From Butyricicoccus sp. OM04-18BH (GTDB taxonomy: Bacteria; Bacillota; Clostridia; Oscillospirales; Butyricicoccaceae), in NCBI RefSeq assembly GCF_003481705.1, contig NZ_QULN01000009.1, positions 1-64,000 of the forward strand: 64,000 bases of DNA. The letters are read 5' to 3'. The stretch's first letter is position 1. Each line of letters opens with the position of its first letter. Positions 41,664 through 50,255 of this stretch are shown in pieces. The translations under genes were made by a program, and so were the position numbers. The notes beneath the pieces were generated by a model. The model had not been told where the DNA came from, did no database searches, and saw nothing but the letters and a program-made list of their open reading frames with translations.

Positions 41664-42308
41664 TTAAGCGTTCTTTTCCAGTGTATCTATATCGCCGTGG
41701 CGGATTGCGTCAATGCTCCGCTTGATCTTCTCTCTATCCCAGTCCCACCAGCGCAGCGCCTCCAGGCGTGCGATGGTTTCCTCGTCGAAACGCTTTCGGA
41801 TGGGTTTTGCAGGCAGGCCGCCGACGATCGTATACGGCGGCACATCCTTCGTCACGACCGCGCGGCTGCCGATGATCGCGCCGTCTCCGATGGTGACACC
41901 GGCGAGAATGATAGCTTCATAGCCGATCCAGACATCGTTTCCGACCACGATGTCACCCCTCCTGTCCCATGTTTCAGCGATGGACGCCGTATCCGTCGGC
42001 AGATCCCATTCCTCGAAAAACAGCGGAAACGTGTAGGTCGAAAGACTGTCCATCGCATGATTGGCGGCATTGAAAATGAATTTCGCGCCGCACGCGATCG
42101 AGCAGAATCTGCCGATCCTCAGCCTGTCATGATTGCACTCCGGATAGTGATACAGCACATTATTCCGTTCGAAATCGCGCGGATCGTTCACGAAATCATC
42201 GTAAACCGTATAATCCCCGACCTCGATGAACGGATTTTTCACCACATTCTTCAGATAGACCGTGCTGCGTCTCTGACTGCTCGGATAGATTTTCCATGCC
42301 GGTATCAT
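41664..42308 (-). CDS. Xenobiotic acetyltransferase (Vat/CatB family)
   Basis: 214 residues with a left-handed parallel beta-helix pattern and the Vat/CatB arrangement: [28 protein letters not shown], the catalytic His in [13 protein letters not shown] (about 83), [20 protein letters not shown] and [19 protein letters not shown]. Family members O-acetylate streptogramin A or chloramphenicol; many chromosomal relatives have unknown substrates, so resistance is not implied. It starts 4 bases after the flavodoxin gene stop and belongs to the TetR-led operon. Confidence 0.85.
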   Translation of the reverse strand: MIPAWKIYPSSQRRSTVYLKNVVKNPFIEVGDYTVYDDFVNDPRDFERNNVLYHYPECNHDRLRIGRFCSIACGAKFIFNAANHAMDSLSTYTFPLFFEEWDLPTDTASIAETWDRRGDIVVGNDVWIGYEAIILAGVTIGDGAIIGSRAVVTKDVPPYTIVGGLPAKPIRKRFDEETIARLEALRWWDWDREKIKRSIDAIRHGDIDTLEKNA

Positions 42309-42312
42309 CTCA

Positions 42313-42816
42313 TCATCTCCTCCTGTACCATGCGAGCACCGCGTGCAGATTTTCCGCCCGCACCCGCTCGCCGCCGTTTGTCATCATGTCCAGCATATCG
42401 TCCTCTTCGGCGGTGCGGCCGGACTTTGCCGCGAGCGCCTTCCCCGCCGTTTTGACCATGACCTCCATCATCAGCCGATACATGCCGTGCAGCTTTTTTA
42501 CGTCGAAATTCCCCTGCAGCTGGAACAGCGGCACGCTCTCCGGCAGCTTATTCCGCTCGCGCAGGATTTTTCCCTGCGCGCCCGGCTGCGTCATGCCCAC
42601 CGCGCAGACCGCGCGGACGATGTACCGCTTCGCCGCTGCGGCGTACCCCTTGACCGTACCGGCCATCACCCAGCCGAGACAGATGACCTCGCTGTCTGCC
42701 GGAACTTTCCCCCTGGCTTCATCGAGTGAATACGCCGCGAGACCGGTCTCCTTTGCAAGCATTTCCGCATACTGCGCCGCACTTCCGGTATTCGTCGTGT
42801 AAACGATCGCTTCCAC
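42313..42816 (-). CDS. Flavodoxin-like protein
   Basis: 167 residues from GTG 42816, chosen for GGGGAG six bases upstream; an ATG at 42834 overlaps the ribosome site. FMN phosphate loop [16 protein letters not shown] (residues 5-20), then [15 protein letters not shown] and [14 protein letters not shown] as further flavin contacts. The C-terminal part is helical and Met-rich. Likely an FMN-binding reductase or electron carrier. Second gene of the TetR-flavodoxin-acetyltransferase operon. Confidence 0.8.
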   Translation of the reverse strand: MEAIVYTTNTGSAAQYAEMLAKETGLAAYSLDEARGKVPADSEVICLGWVMAGTVKGYAAAAKRYIVRAVCAVGMTQPGAQGKILRERNKLPESVPLFQLQGNFDVKKLHGMYRLMMEVMVKTAGKALAAKSGRTAEEDDMLDMMTNGGERVRAENLHAVLAWYRRR

Positions 42817-42830
42817 TCTGCTCTCCCCTT

Positions 42831-43451
42831 TCATTTCCGTCTGCGTTTCTCCGCTTCAAGCTGCTCGATAAACGTTCGAATGTGCGTATCGAGCGCCTCG
42901 ATGACCGTTTTCCTGTCCTCACTCTCATCATACACGCTGTACAGCAGAAACATCGGTCCATAAAACCGCAGCGCGAGCTGCATTGCCTGTGCGTCCGAGT
43001 CCGCCATCCTCCGAAAGATCGCCGCCATATACTCCACCGGGCCTCCGGCGAGGTAATCGCGATACAGCCGCCCCATTTCCGGGTCGCGGTACTGCTCGAG
43101 CGTCAGCATCCTGCGGAAACGCGCCGGGAACTCTTCCTCGGTCCAATGGCGAAACTGCGCGAGGCTGTATGCGTAGATCTGTTCAACCGGAATATGCTGA
43201 TAGGCTTCCGCGAAGCCGTCCGGTTCGGTCTCGGGCATCTCGTATTCCTGCGCCCGCTCCAGGTCCATGCGCTCCATCTGCGCGACGATGCAGTCCAGTA
43301 TCTCTTGCTTGCCCGAAAAATGCTTGTACAGCGCAGCCTTGGTAAGGCCGACCTGCTGTGCGATATCGTTCATCGAGGTCGCAAGATAGCCGCTCTGCGA
43401 AAACAGCGCGAGCGCAGTCTCAATGATACGGTTTTTTGTATCCCGTGCCAT
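42831..43451 (-). CDS. TetR-family regulator of the flavodoxin operon
   Basis: 206 residues from ATG 43451 (GGAGGG upstream). HTH: IIETALALFSQSGYLATSMN, then DIAQQVGLTKAALYKHFSGKQ (in part VGLTKAALYKHF, residues 34-45). The ligand domain is aromatic-rich (RHWTEEEFPARFRR, FYGPMFLLYSVYDE). Its promoter carries a long inverted repeat overlapping the -10 box, so it represses itself and the two genes behind it. Confidence 0.9.
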   Translation of the reverse strand: MARDTKNRIIETALALFSQSGYLATSMNDIAQQVGLTKAALYKHFSGKQEILDCIVAQMERMDLERAQEYEMPETEPDGFAEAYQHIPVEQIYAYSLAQFRHWTEEEFPARFRRMLTLEQYRDPEMGRLYRDYLAGGPVEYMAAIFRRMADSDAQAMQLALRFYGPMFLLYSVYDESEDRKTVIEALDTHIRTFIEQLEAEKRRRK

Positions 43452-43465
43452 GTCATCCCTCCAGA

Positions 43466-43513
43466 GTAACCATTCGGTAACTTCATTATAGTGACCGGTT
43501 GGTAACTTGTCAA
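43466..43513 (-). promoter_or_regulatory. Promoter and TetR operator
   Basis: Minus strand: TTGACA (43508-43513), 17 bases, TATAAT (43485-43490). Inverted repeat GTAACCATTCGGT (43466-43478) with ACCGGTTGGTAAC (43494-43506) covers the spacer and the region after -10, two mismatches. Ideal layout for repression. Confidence 0.85.
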
Positions 43514-43613
43514 GAGCATATTGAATATTTCCGATGTTTTTTCCGAAGCTCTCTCCAAAATCCACCATATTTTCTATGCAAATATCCAGCTTTATGATAA
43601 AATATCTGTATCA

Positions 43614-43750
43614 TCCTGCCGCCGGAGGGCGGCAGGATCTCGTCCGAATGCTGCAAAAAATGACAAGAAACGCCCGGGAATCTTGATTTGATCCGGGCGT
43701 TCTGTTATAATATCTCTTGCCGGAAGGACTGCCGCACGGCGGTCCTTTCA
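43614..43750. repeat. Three successive hairpins (array C)
   Basis: ATCCTGCCGCC-ggag-GGCGGCAGGAT (about 43612-43637), ACGCCCGG with CCGGGCGT (about 43669-43702) and AAGGAC-GCCG with CGGC-GTCCTT (about 43725-43748). No gene here. The middle one is followed by GTTATAATATC, which may include a -10 box for the next gene. Confidence 0.55.
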
Positions 43751-43795
43751 TGATTTTGCGGGACGAATGTGCCCGTTTCCAGGGGGATATTGAAC

Positions 43796-44452
43796 ATGAC
43801 TGCGGTTTTTGCGACAAAAATCTCCGCCTTTGACCCGGAGAACATTTCGCAGCGCGTGCTGCTCACAAAGGAAAGGCTCTATGCGATCGACCAGCTGAAC
43901 GGCGAGGGCCGCCAGCAGAGCTTCGCGGCGGCGCTGCTGCTTGAATATGTGGTAAAGCGCCTGTTTCCCAAAGCGGAGCATCCGCTCGAGGTCGCGATCG
44001 CGCAGGGCGGCAAGCCGTACCTCGCCAAAGAGCCGGACATCCACTTCAACCTGTCGCATTCGGGCGAATGGGCCGTCTGCGCCATCAGCAGCAGTCCGGT
44101 CGGCGTCGACATCCAGCACTGCGATGAGGGCCGGCGCGATGTAGCAAGCCGCTTTTTCCACCGCGAGGAGATCCGCTATCTGGACAGTCTGCCGCAGTTC
44201 CGCCGAGACGAGGGCTTTTACCGTCTCTGGACACTCAAGGAGAGCTTTGTCAAGGCGACCGGCCGCGGTCTCGACCTGCCGCTCCGCTCGTTCTGGGTGG
44301 ACATCCGGCGCGGCCGTCCGCAGATCGACTGCGGCAATATCGAGGGACAGTACAAGCTGTTCGAGCTGGCTTTTCCGGCGGACAAGGCTTACAGGCTCGC
44401 CGTCTGCGTCAGGGATCTGAGCGAGAGCGAGCCGCATCTGATGATACTTTGA
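43796..44452 (+). CDS. 4'-phosphopantetheinyl transferase (Sfp-like)
   Basis: 218 residues from ATG 43796 (AGGGGGA upstream). Motifs: KPYLAKEPDIHFNLSHSGEW (P1/P2 region), VGVDIQHCDEG with the first metal Asp (the usual GVDIE has Gln here), and FYRLWTLKESFVKATGRGL (WxxKEAxxK motif). Transfers phosphopantetheine from CoA to a carrier protein Ser. No carrier protein or synthetase is nearby, so it may serve fatty-acid or other carriers. The Sfp-type size fits. Confidence 0.85.
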   Translation: MTAVFATKISAFDPENISQRVLLTKERLYAIDQLNGEGRQQSFAAALLLEYVVKRLFPKAEHPLEVAIAQGGKPYLAKEPDIHFNLSHSGEWAVCAISSSPVGVDIQHCDEGRRDVASRFFHREEIRYLDSLPQFRRDEGFYRLWTLKESFVKATGRGLDLPLRSFWVDIRRGRPQIDCGNIEGQYKLFELAFPADKAYRLAVCVRDLSESEPHLMIL

Positions 44453-44470
44453 GCGCACAAAAAAACAGCA

Positions 44471-44496
44471 GAGAGCACAGGTTTACCTGTGCTCTC
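44471..44496. terminator. GAGAGCACAG-type terminator
   Basis: GAGAGCACAGGT (44471-44482) pairs perfectly with ACCTGTGCTCTC (44485-44496). The A-run on its left gives a T-run on the minus strand. The same stem sequence recurs at 44718-44738, 47311-47344 and, as GAGAGCAC, at 62235-62269. Confidence 0.7.
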
Positions 44497-44524
44497 AGTC
44501 TATCGATAAAGTTCATTTTTGCGC

Positions 44525-44742
44525 AGGAACAGCCGTCGCGCGGCAGCGCGCATGAAATAGAAATCGCGCAGCGATTTCATGAAAACCGGGGGCGTGTACC
44601 TCGGTTTTCGTACTTTAAGAGGGAGAAAGTTTCCACACAGGAACTTTCGGACGTCCGTGTTTTGCGAAGTCAAAACACAGATTGTCGGAAAAACGAAGTT
44701 TTTCGACAGTCTCAGCACAGGTTTGCCTGTGCTCTCCTTTTT
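44525..44742. repeat. Hairpin array (array D)
   Basis: Seven or more different short hairpins in 215 bases: GCGC-ggca-GCGC, GAAATCGC-gca-GCGATTTC inside CATGAAAT/ATTTCATG, AAAACCG with CGGTTTT, GAAAGTT with AACTTTC, CGGACGTCCG, GTGTTTTG-cgaagt-CAAAACAC, TGTCG-AAAA with TTTT-CGACA around cgaag, and GCACAGG with CCTGTGC. Not a tandem repeat; each stem differs. No gene. Confidence 0.65.
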
Positions 44743-45757
44743 AATACGCCTTTTTATACGCTACGCTGTCGCCCCACCGCAGCGTGGTCGGCATCAGAAT
44801 GCGCGCCGGCTTATAGGTTCCCGTTTCAATGAACGAGGCAAGCTGCTCTACGGCGGCCTCGACCTGCCGGCTGCACCCGATGTCCACCGTCGTAAGTCTC
44901 GGCTCGGCAAGCTGACCGAGCTGATTGAAATCCACGCCGATGAGCGAGATATCCTCGGGCACGCGCACGCCTGCCCGTCGCAGTACCTTTGCAAGCGTCA
45001 CCGCAAGCAGGTCGTTTCCGCAGAAAAACACCTCCGGCAGGCTTTTATTCTGCTCCAGATGCCGCAGGATGCTGTTTTCCGTCTCCTCGCTGTCAATGCC
45101 CGGAAGCAGGTCAAGCCATTCGTCTCCCTCCTGCACGGCGAGACCGGCGCGATAGCAGGACTGCCGAAAGCCGAAATACCGCTCGGAAAAGGCCGCACTG
45201 AACAGCGGGCTTCCGGCGAAGCCGATGCGCGTAAAGCCGCGCTCCATCAGCGCGTGAACGACCTGATGCGCCGCCATTTCGTTGTCCTCGGTGAAGGTGC
45301 AGACCGGCTCGCGGTAATAGCGTGCGCCGACCGATACGATTGGCAGACCGCACCGCCGCAGGCGGCTGAACAGCGTCTCGTCGATGTCGCCGAGCGTCAG
45401 GATACCGCCGACGCCCGCCTCCTCAATGCGCCGCTGTGCGCCCTCCGGGTCATCGCGGAACTGCTCCGCCTCAGCCGTGACCACGCTGAATTCGTGCGCG
45501 GCCGCATAGCTCATAAAAATACGATTGAATTCGGTATAGGAATAGCTGTCGCGTCTGTGCCGCTCTGCCGAGACCAGACACAGGCTCTGCTTGGTTGCAG
45601 CAGGCTTGAGCTGCCGTCGGTAGCCCATCTCTTCCGCCGCCCTGCGGACGCGCTCCCGCGTCGGCGCGCTGATACCGCTCATGCCGCGCAGCACCATGGA
45701 CACCGTGTTGATCGACACGCCTGTCCGCTCCGCAATCTGCTTGAGTGTTACTTTCAT
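44741..45757 (-). CDS. LacI-family transcriptional regulator
   Basis: 338 residues. HTH at the N-terminus: MKVTLKQIAERTGVSINTVS with MVLRGMSGISAPTRERV following (residues 1-37), hinge, then a periplasmic-binding-like sensor: VGGILTLGDIDETLF, LPIVSVGARYY, RIGFAGSPLFSAAFSERYFG, VFFCGNDLLAVTLAKVLRRAG, DISLIGVDFNQLG. Regulates presumably a sugar-related operon that is not adjacent. The stop overlaps the array D end. Confidence 0.9.
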   Translation of the reverse strand: MKVTLKQIAERTGVSINTVSMVLRGMSGISAPTRERVRRAAEEMGYRRQLKPAATKQSLCLVSAERHRRDSYSYTEFNRIFMSYAAAHEFSVVTAEAEQFRDDPEGAQRRIEEAGVGGILTLGDIDETLFSRLRRCGLPIVSVGARYYREPVCTFTEDNEMAAHQVVHALMERGFTRIGFAGSPLFSAAFSERYFGFRQSCYRAGLAVQEGDEWLDLLPGIDSEETENSILRHLEQNKSLPEVFFCGNDLLAVTLAKVLRRAGVRVPEDISLIGVDFNQLGQLAEPRLTTVDIGCSRQVEAAVEQLASFIETGTYKPARILMPTTLRWGDSVAYKKAY

Positions 45758-45906
45758 TTCTGCTCTTTCTCCGGTTTCTTTCTCTGCCCGCCGTTTGCAC
45801 GCAGGCCTCTTTTCATTACTCTAAAGACATTATAACGCATATTTTTCAGAATGCAAACCTTTTCGTAAGAATATTTTTTTGCAGTTCGTCATATTTACCA
45901 AATCAT

Positions 45907-45935
45907 TTGCACGGTGCTTGTCAATATGCTATAAT
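45907..45935 (+). promoter_or_regulatory. Promoter for the 45967 gene and nuclease
   Basis: TTGCAC (45907-45912) and TATAAT (45930-45935) with a 17-base spacer, 31 bases before the start codon. Confidence 0.75.
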
Positions 45936-45966
45936 TGTCAGAGCCGTAAAAAAGGAGCTTTGCTTT

Positions 45967-46380
45967 ATGACGATTTTCATCTGTCTGGATGACGCGGACG
46001 GTCTCGCGTTCAACCACCGCCGCCAGAGCCGCGACCGCGTTCTCTGCGAGCATATCGCCGCGCTCTCACAAAAGGGCGTTTTACGCATGAATACCTCATC
46101 TTTCCCGCTTTTTTCCGGGATAAACGCCCCGAATATCTGCGCTGAGGACGAGTTCATGCAGCACGCACAGCCGAACGATTTCTGCTTTTTGGAGTGCGCA
46201 GACCCCACGCCGTATCTCGGCTTTGCCTCGTGCCTGACAGTGTTCCGCTGGAACCGGCGCTATCCTGCCGACCTGCATTTTTCCGTGCCGGAGGGCTGGA
46301 AAAAGGTGCGTGAAATCGAGTTCGAAGGCTCCTCCCACCCCACCATCACACAGGAGGATTATGTAAAATGCGAAAATTGA
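45967..46380 (+). CDS. Conserved hypothetical protein (137 residues)
   Basis: ATG 45967 with AAGGAG upstream and a good promoter. Starts MTIFICLDDADGLAFNHRRQ and has SRDRVLCEHIAALSQ, then NDFCFLECADPTPYL and FRWNRRYPADLHF. Similar small proteins in Clostridia are sometimes misnamed ribonuclease Z, but no metal motif is present. It looks like a compact alpha/beta protein. Its end overlaps the next gene by 13 bases, so the two are coupled. Confidence 0.6.
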   Translation: MTIFICLDDADGLAFNHRRQSRDRVLCEHIAALSQKGVLRMNTSSFPLFSGINAPNICAEDEFMQHAQPNDFCFLECADPTPYLGFASCLTVFRWNRRYPADLHFSVPEGWKKVREIEFEGSSHPTITQEDYVKCEN

Positions 46381-47297
46381 CGCAAACGCTTGCGCTGCTT
46401 GTCTTAACGCTCAGTCTGCTGCTCGGCGGCTGTGCTCAGCCTGCGCCGGGCCCTTCCGGCTCCCAGTCCGGCAGCACATCGACCGCCTCGGAAACAGCCG
46501 CATCGCTCGATGACATCCCGGCGTTCAGCGGCGAACCCTATGTCGTGATCGACGACAATCAGCCGTCCTTTACCGCATCCGAGCTTACAACAAGCTCGTT
46601 CGAAAGCTATGCGCCGCTCGACAGCCTCGGCCGCTGCGGCGTTGCCTATGCCTGCATCTCGACCGATCTGATGCCGGCGGACGGCGAAAAGCGCGGCTCG
46701 ATCAGCGATGTCAAGCCGTCCGGATGGGTCACGGCAAAGTATGATTTCGTCGACGGAAAGTACCTGTACAACCGCTGTCATCTCATCGGCTGGCAGCTGA
46801 CCGCCGAAAATGCGAACCGCAGCAATCTCATCACCGGCACGCGCTACATGAATGTTGACGGCATGCTTCCCTTCGAGAACATGGTCGCGGACTACATCAA
46901 GGAAACCGGCAGCCATGTCATGTACCGTGTCTCCCCGGTTTTCAACGGCGACGATCTTGTCGCTCAGGGCGTTCAGATGGAGGCGTATTCGGTCGAGGAT
47001 GACGGCGACGGCATCTGCTTCAACGTGTTCTGCTACAACGTGCAGCCGGGCGTCACCATCGACTACGCAGACGGCACAAACCATCTGAGCGACCGGGACG
47101 CTCAGACGGACAGCAGCACCGCCGCTGTCGATACCGCATCGGCGCATTACGTACTGAACACCAGCTCGAAGAAGTACCACGACCCGAGCTGCTCCGCCGT
47201 GGGCAAGATGTCGGAGAAAAACCGCAGGGACTTCACCGGAACGCAGGCCGAGCTTGAAAAGAAAGGCTACACGCCGCACACCTCGTGCATTAAATAA
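46368..47297 (+). CDS. Secreted/lipoprotein DNA/RNA non-specific endonuclease
   Basis: 309 residues. Lipoprotein signal peptide with lipobox LLLGGC (Cys about 22), a Ser/Thr linker, then the beta-beta-alpha-metal nuclease of the DNA-entry nuclease type: LGRCGVAYACIST, KYLYNRCHLIGWQLTAEN with the catalytic His (NRCHL in place of DRGH, about 143) and SNLITGTRYMN. The C-terminus has a YHDPSCSAVGKM motif and a TPHTSC end, typical of an added Cys-containing cell-surface segment. Anchored outside the membrane, it may degrade environmental DNA. Confidence 0.85.
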   Translation: MRKLTQTLALLVLTLSLLLGGCAQPAPGPSGSQSGSTSTASETAASLDDIPAFSGEPYVVIDDNQPSFTASELTTSSFESYAPLDSLGRCGVAYACISTDLMPADGEKRGSISDVKPSGWVTAKYDFVDGKYLYNRCHLIGWQLTAENANRSNLITGTRYMNVDGMLPFENMVADYIKETGSHVMYRVSPVFNGDDLVAQGVQMEAYSVEDDGDGICFNVFCYNVQPGVTIDYADGTNHLSDRDAQTDSSTAAVDTASAHYVLNTSSKKYHDPSCSAVGKMSEKNRRDFTGTQAELEKKGYTPHTSCIK

Positions 47298-47310
47298 AAC
47301 AGCGCAAAAA

Positions 47311-47344
47311 ACGGAGAGCACAGACTGAAACCTGTGCTCTCCGT
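47311..47344. terminator. Bidirectional terminator between convergent genes
   Basis: ACGGAGAGCACAG (47311-47323) pairs perfectly with CTGTGCTCTCCGT (47332-47344), with an A-run to the left and T-rich sequence to the right. Serves the nuclease gene and the leftward dipeptidase gene. Confidence 0.85.
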
Positions 47345-47360
47345 TTGCTTTTGCTCATTT

Positions 47361-48725
47361 TCACTCTGCGAGCGCCTTCATGGCCGATGCGATGATCTCC
47401 GCGTTCTGCATAACGCGGCGCGTCTCCATGTATTCATCCGGCTTGTGCTCGCGCACCTCGTCCCCGGGGAAGATCGGGCCGAACGCCACGATATTCGGCA
47501 TGGACTTCGCATAGGTGCCGCCGCCGATGCACTTCGGCTCAGCCTTTTCGCCGGTCTCCGCCTCATACACGCCGAGCAGGCGGCGAATGAGCTCGCTGTC
47601 CTTCGGGATATACAGCGCCGCCGCGTGCGTCATCTCGGTTTCGGTGAAGCCGCCGAGCGTGAAGCCGCGCTTCAGTCTCGGATAGACCAGCTCATACGGC
47701 AGCGTCACCGGATAGCGGACGCTGAACGTGAGGGACAGCGCCTCGTTTTCGAACGATGCCACGCCGACATTCATCGTCAGATCTCCGGAAATGCCGTCGC
47801 GCATCGCCAGACCGAGCGACTCGCCGTGCGTTTCCATGCCGAGACGCTCGGAAACGAACGCGAGGCACTCTCCGGTCTCGCCCGTGAACGGCAGCTGCGC
47901 GAGCGCCATGGCGAGCCGTCCGATCGCGTTTTCGCCAAGCTCCGGCGTCGAGCCGTGCACCGCGACGCCCTCCGCCTCCACGCGGATGCCGCCGTCGATC
48001 GGCGTCACCGTCACCTTTTCCGCCGCGATCTTCGAGGCTGCCTCCGCCGGGCATTTCACCTCCGCCACAGCATACGCCGGGGAGATATTGCTCGCCTCGC
48101 CGCCCTCAAAGCGCGTCAGAATATAATCGCCTGTCTGATGTAGCGTGCGCGTGTACGTGCCGTTCAGGATGCCCTTTTCGCCGTTGATGAGCGGGTATTC
48201 GCCGTCCGGTGTGAAGCCCATAACCGGCATTTCTCCGCCATGAGAGGCGTACCACGCCATATCGCCGCAGCCGGTCTCCTCGTTCGTGCCGAAGATCACG
48301 CGGATGCGCCGGGACGGCTGAAAACCGCTCTCCTTGAGCGCTGCGAGCGCGTAGACCGCCGCGACCATCGGCCCCTTGTCGTCCATCGTGCCGCGGCCGT
48401 AGATGCGGCCGTTTTTGATCTCACCCGAAAACGGCTCGCTCTCCGTCCAGCCGTCGCCGGCCGGAACCACATCAAGATGACCGAGCACCGCGACCATCTC
48501 TTCTCCCTCGCCGTACTCGCACCAGCCGACACGGTCATCCATGTTTTCCGTCGGAAAGCCGAGTTTTTCACACAGAGCGAGCATTTCGCGCAGGCAGCGC
48601 GCCGGTTCCTTACCGAACGGAGCGCCCTCCTCCGGCTCGCCCTCCACGCTCGGAATGCGCACGAGCGCCGCAAGAGACGCAAGCAGCTCGTCGCTGTGCG
48701 CATGAATATATCGTTTGAAATCCAT
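47361..48725 (-). CDS. pepV: M20 family dipeptidase (PepV-like)
   Basis: 454 residues from ATG 48725 with GGAGGAAACC upstream. Metal ligands: GHLDVVPAGDGW with His and Asp (about 84-95), YGRGTMDDKGP with the bridging Asp (about 110-120), GTNEETGCGD with catalytic and metal Glu (about 146), and HKPDEYME near the C-terminus. The lid domain between about 200 and 340 matches PepV-type dipeptidases that cleave unspecific dipeptides in the cytosol. Single gene. Confidence 0.85.
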   Translation of the reverse strand: MDFKRYIHAHSDELLASLAALVRIPSVEGEPEEGAPFGKEPARCLREMLALCEKLGFPTENMDDRVGWCEYGEGEEMVAVLGHLDVVPAGDGWTESEPFSGEIKNGRIYGRGTMDDKGPMVAAVYALAALKESGFQPSRRIRVIFGTNEETGCGDMAWYASHGGEMPVMGFTPDGEYPLINGEKGILNGTYTRTLHQTGDYILTRFEGGEASNISPAYAVAEVKCPAEAASKIAAEKVTVTPIDGGIRVEAEGVAVHGSTPELGENAIGRLAMALAQLPFTGETGECLAFVSERLGMETHGESLGLAMRDGISGDLTMNVGVASFENEALSLTFSVRYPVTLPYELVYPRLKRGFTLGGFTETEMTHAAALYIPKDSELIRRLLGVYEAETGEKAEPKCIGGGTYAKSMPNIVAFGPIFPGDEVREHKPDEYMETRRVMQNAEIIASAMKALAE

Positions 48726-48863
48726 TCTGGTTTCCTCCCGTTTATCGCAGAAAAAAAATTTTCGTTTCGTTGCCGTGACAACAGACATTCTAAACAAAGT
48801 ATAGTAAGCTGTATTCACAAAGTCAAGCAGAAAACACACATTTGATAGATGGAGGAATACAGC

Positions 48864-49553
48864 ATGGTACGAAAGATCATTGAAATCGACAGAGAAAAAT
48901 GCAACGGCTGCGGTCTGTGCGCATCGGCCTGCCACGAGGGCGCGATCGGCATGGTCGACGGCAAGGCGCAGCTTCTGCGCGACGACTACTGCGACGGTCT
49001 CGGAAACTGCCTGCCGGTCTGCCCGACGGGCGCGATCCGCTTTATCGAACGCGAAGCGGCGGCATACGATGAAAAAGCCGTGCAGGAGAACATGAAAAGA
49101 GCGCAGAGCGCGACGCATTCCGGCTGTCCGGGCAGCCGTGCACAGGCGTTTGCGCCGCGCACCCCCTCCCCGGCATCCTTCGCTCCCGCGGTCTCCGAGC
49201 TGCGCCAGTGGCCGGTGCAAATTCAGCTCGTGCCCGTGAACGCGCCGTATTTCGACGGTGCAAACCTGCTCGTCGCGGCCGACTGCACGGCCTACGCCTA
49301 TGCGGATTTCCATAGGGATTTCATCCGGAACCGCATCGCGCTTGTCGGCTGTCCCAAGCTCGATCCGGTGGATTACAGCGAAAAACTGACCGAGATCCTG
49401 CGCCGAAACGATATTAAGAGCGTCACCATCGTGCGCATGGAGGTGCCGTGCTGCGGCGGACTGGAACACGCGGTAAGAACCGCGCTGCAAAACTGCGGAA
49501 AGCTGATTCCGTGGCAGGTGCACACGGTCTCTGTTCAGGGAGAGCTTTTATAA
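48864..49553 (+). CDS. 4Fe-4S ferredoxin-type protein
   Basis: 229 residues from ATG 48864 (GGAGGAATACAGC upstream). Two clusters at the N-terminus: CNGCGLCASACHEGA (about 14) and CDGLGNCLPVCPTGA (about 43). After an Ala/Pro linker comes a domain with VAADCTAYAYADFH, LVGCPKLDPVDY and EVPCCGGLEHA, containing further Cys that may bind a third centre. This layout is common in Clostridia as an ATP-binding-cassette-free electron carrier of unknown partner. No operon partner. Confidence 0.85.
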   Translation: MVRKIIEIDREKCNGCGLCASACHEGAIGMVDGKAQLLRDDYCDGLGNCLPVCPTGAIRFIEREAAAYDEKAVQENMKRAQSATHSGCPGSRAQAFAPRTPSPASFAPAVSELRQWPVQIQLVPVNAPYFDGANLLVAADCTAYAYADFHRDFIRNRIALVGCPKLDPVDYSEKLTEILRRNDIKSVTIVRMEVPCCGGLEHAVRTALQNCGKLIPWQVHTVSVQGELL

Positions 49554-49555
49554 AG

Positions 49556-50110
49556 CTCTCGAGAAAATTGCCGCCTTCGGCGGCAGGGGATTGCCGGGGT
49601 CTCCCGGCGGAGACAAAAGGGGACAGGACACCAGGTATGGTTTCCTGTCCCCTCTTGACTCCCCTTACCTTCCTTTGCGCTGACACATCGAAGATGTGCA
49701 GCGAAACGGGGGTTACGGGGGCTCGGTTCCGTGCGTCGGGCAGATATCGGGACGCTTTCAGGCCCTGAGGTCAGCTTGCGTGATTTGCCGCGCATAACAG
49801 TGCGCGGCCAGACGGTGCAGGGCGCGAACGCCGTCGCTGCGAAAAGCTCCGCTTCCATCAAGGGTGTACCCTTGGAGTACCAGACGCCCCTGTGGGCCCC
49901 TCGCATTTAGACGCGCGACCGAAGGGAGTCGCGTCCTAAGGAAGATGAGGGGGGAGTTAAGAGGGGGATAAGAAACCATTCGGTGTCTTATCCCCCTCTT
50001 GCCCCTGTCGGTGGGCACCGACACTCCCGGCCGCCGTAGGCGGCCATTCTTCGCGCCCTGAGATAGGGCGTTTTTCGCCTCCACCGGCTTCGCCGCTGTA
50101 TCGGCGGAGG
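49556..50110. repeat. Hairpin-rich 700-base gap (array E)
   Basis: The gap 49554-50255 has no believable gene. It holds TGCCGCC-ttc-GGCGGCA, GTCTCC-cggc-GGAGAC, GGGGACAGGA with TCCTGTCCCC (49619-49653), CCGCGCA-taacag-TGCGCGG, AAGGGT-gt-ACCCTT, GCGCGAC with GTCGCGT, AGAGGGGGATAAGA with TCTTATCCCCCTCT (perfect 14 bp, about 49961-50000), GGCCGCC-gta-GGCGGCC and CGCCCT-gagat-AGGGCG plus TTTTT. The last can terminate. The remaining 50111-50255 lead into the zinc-ribbon gene with AGGAGG. Confidence 0.65.
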
Positions 50111-50255
50111 ATTCACCCTCTGCTGAGAGGAAAGAAAGAACGGCATCTCAGCTGAGATTAGAGAATTCTCTCTATCCCTCCCCTCTCTCTTATGATATAA
50201 TAATAAAAAGAAATCCCGGCGGCAGCAGCCGCCCTGCAACAGGAGGTAACACACT

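Noticed and set aside
41664..42308. Calling the acetyltransferase a drug-resistance gene
   Set aside because: Vat/CatB-like folds are common in chromosomes with unknown substrates; context is a TetR-flavodoxin operon in core DNA.
43796..44452. Phosphopantetheinyl transferase as part of the methyltransferase cluster
   Set aside because: It lies 6.5 kb beyond the cluster terminator in core-like DNA, and no carrier protein or synthetase is present in either region.
44525..44742. Possible CRISPR array
   Set aside because: Units are palindromes of different sequence without constant repeat and spacer lengths; no cas genes in the window.
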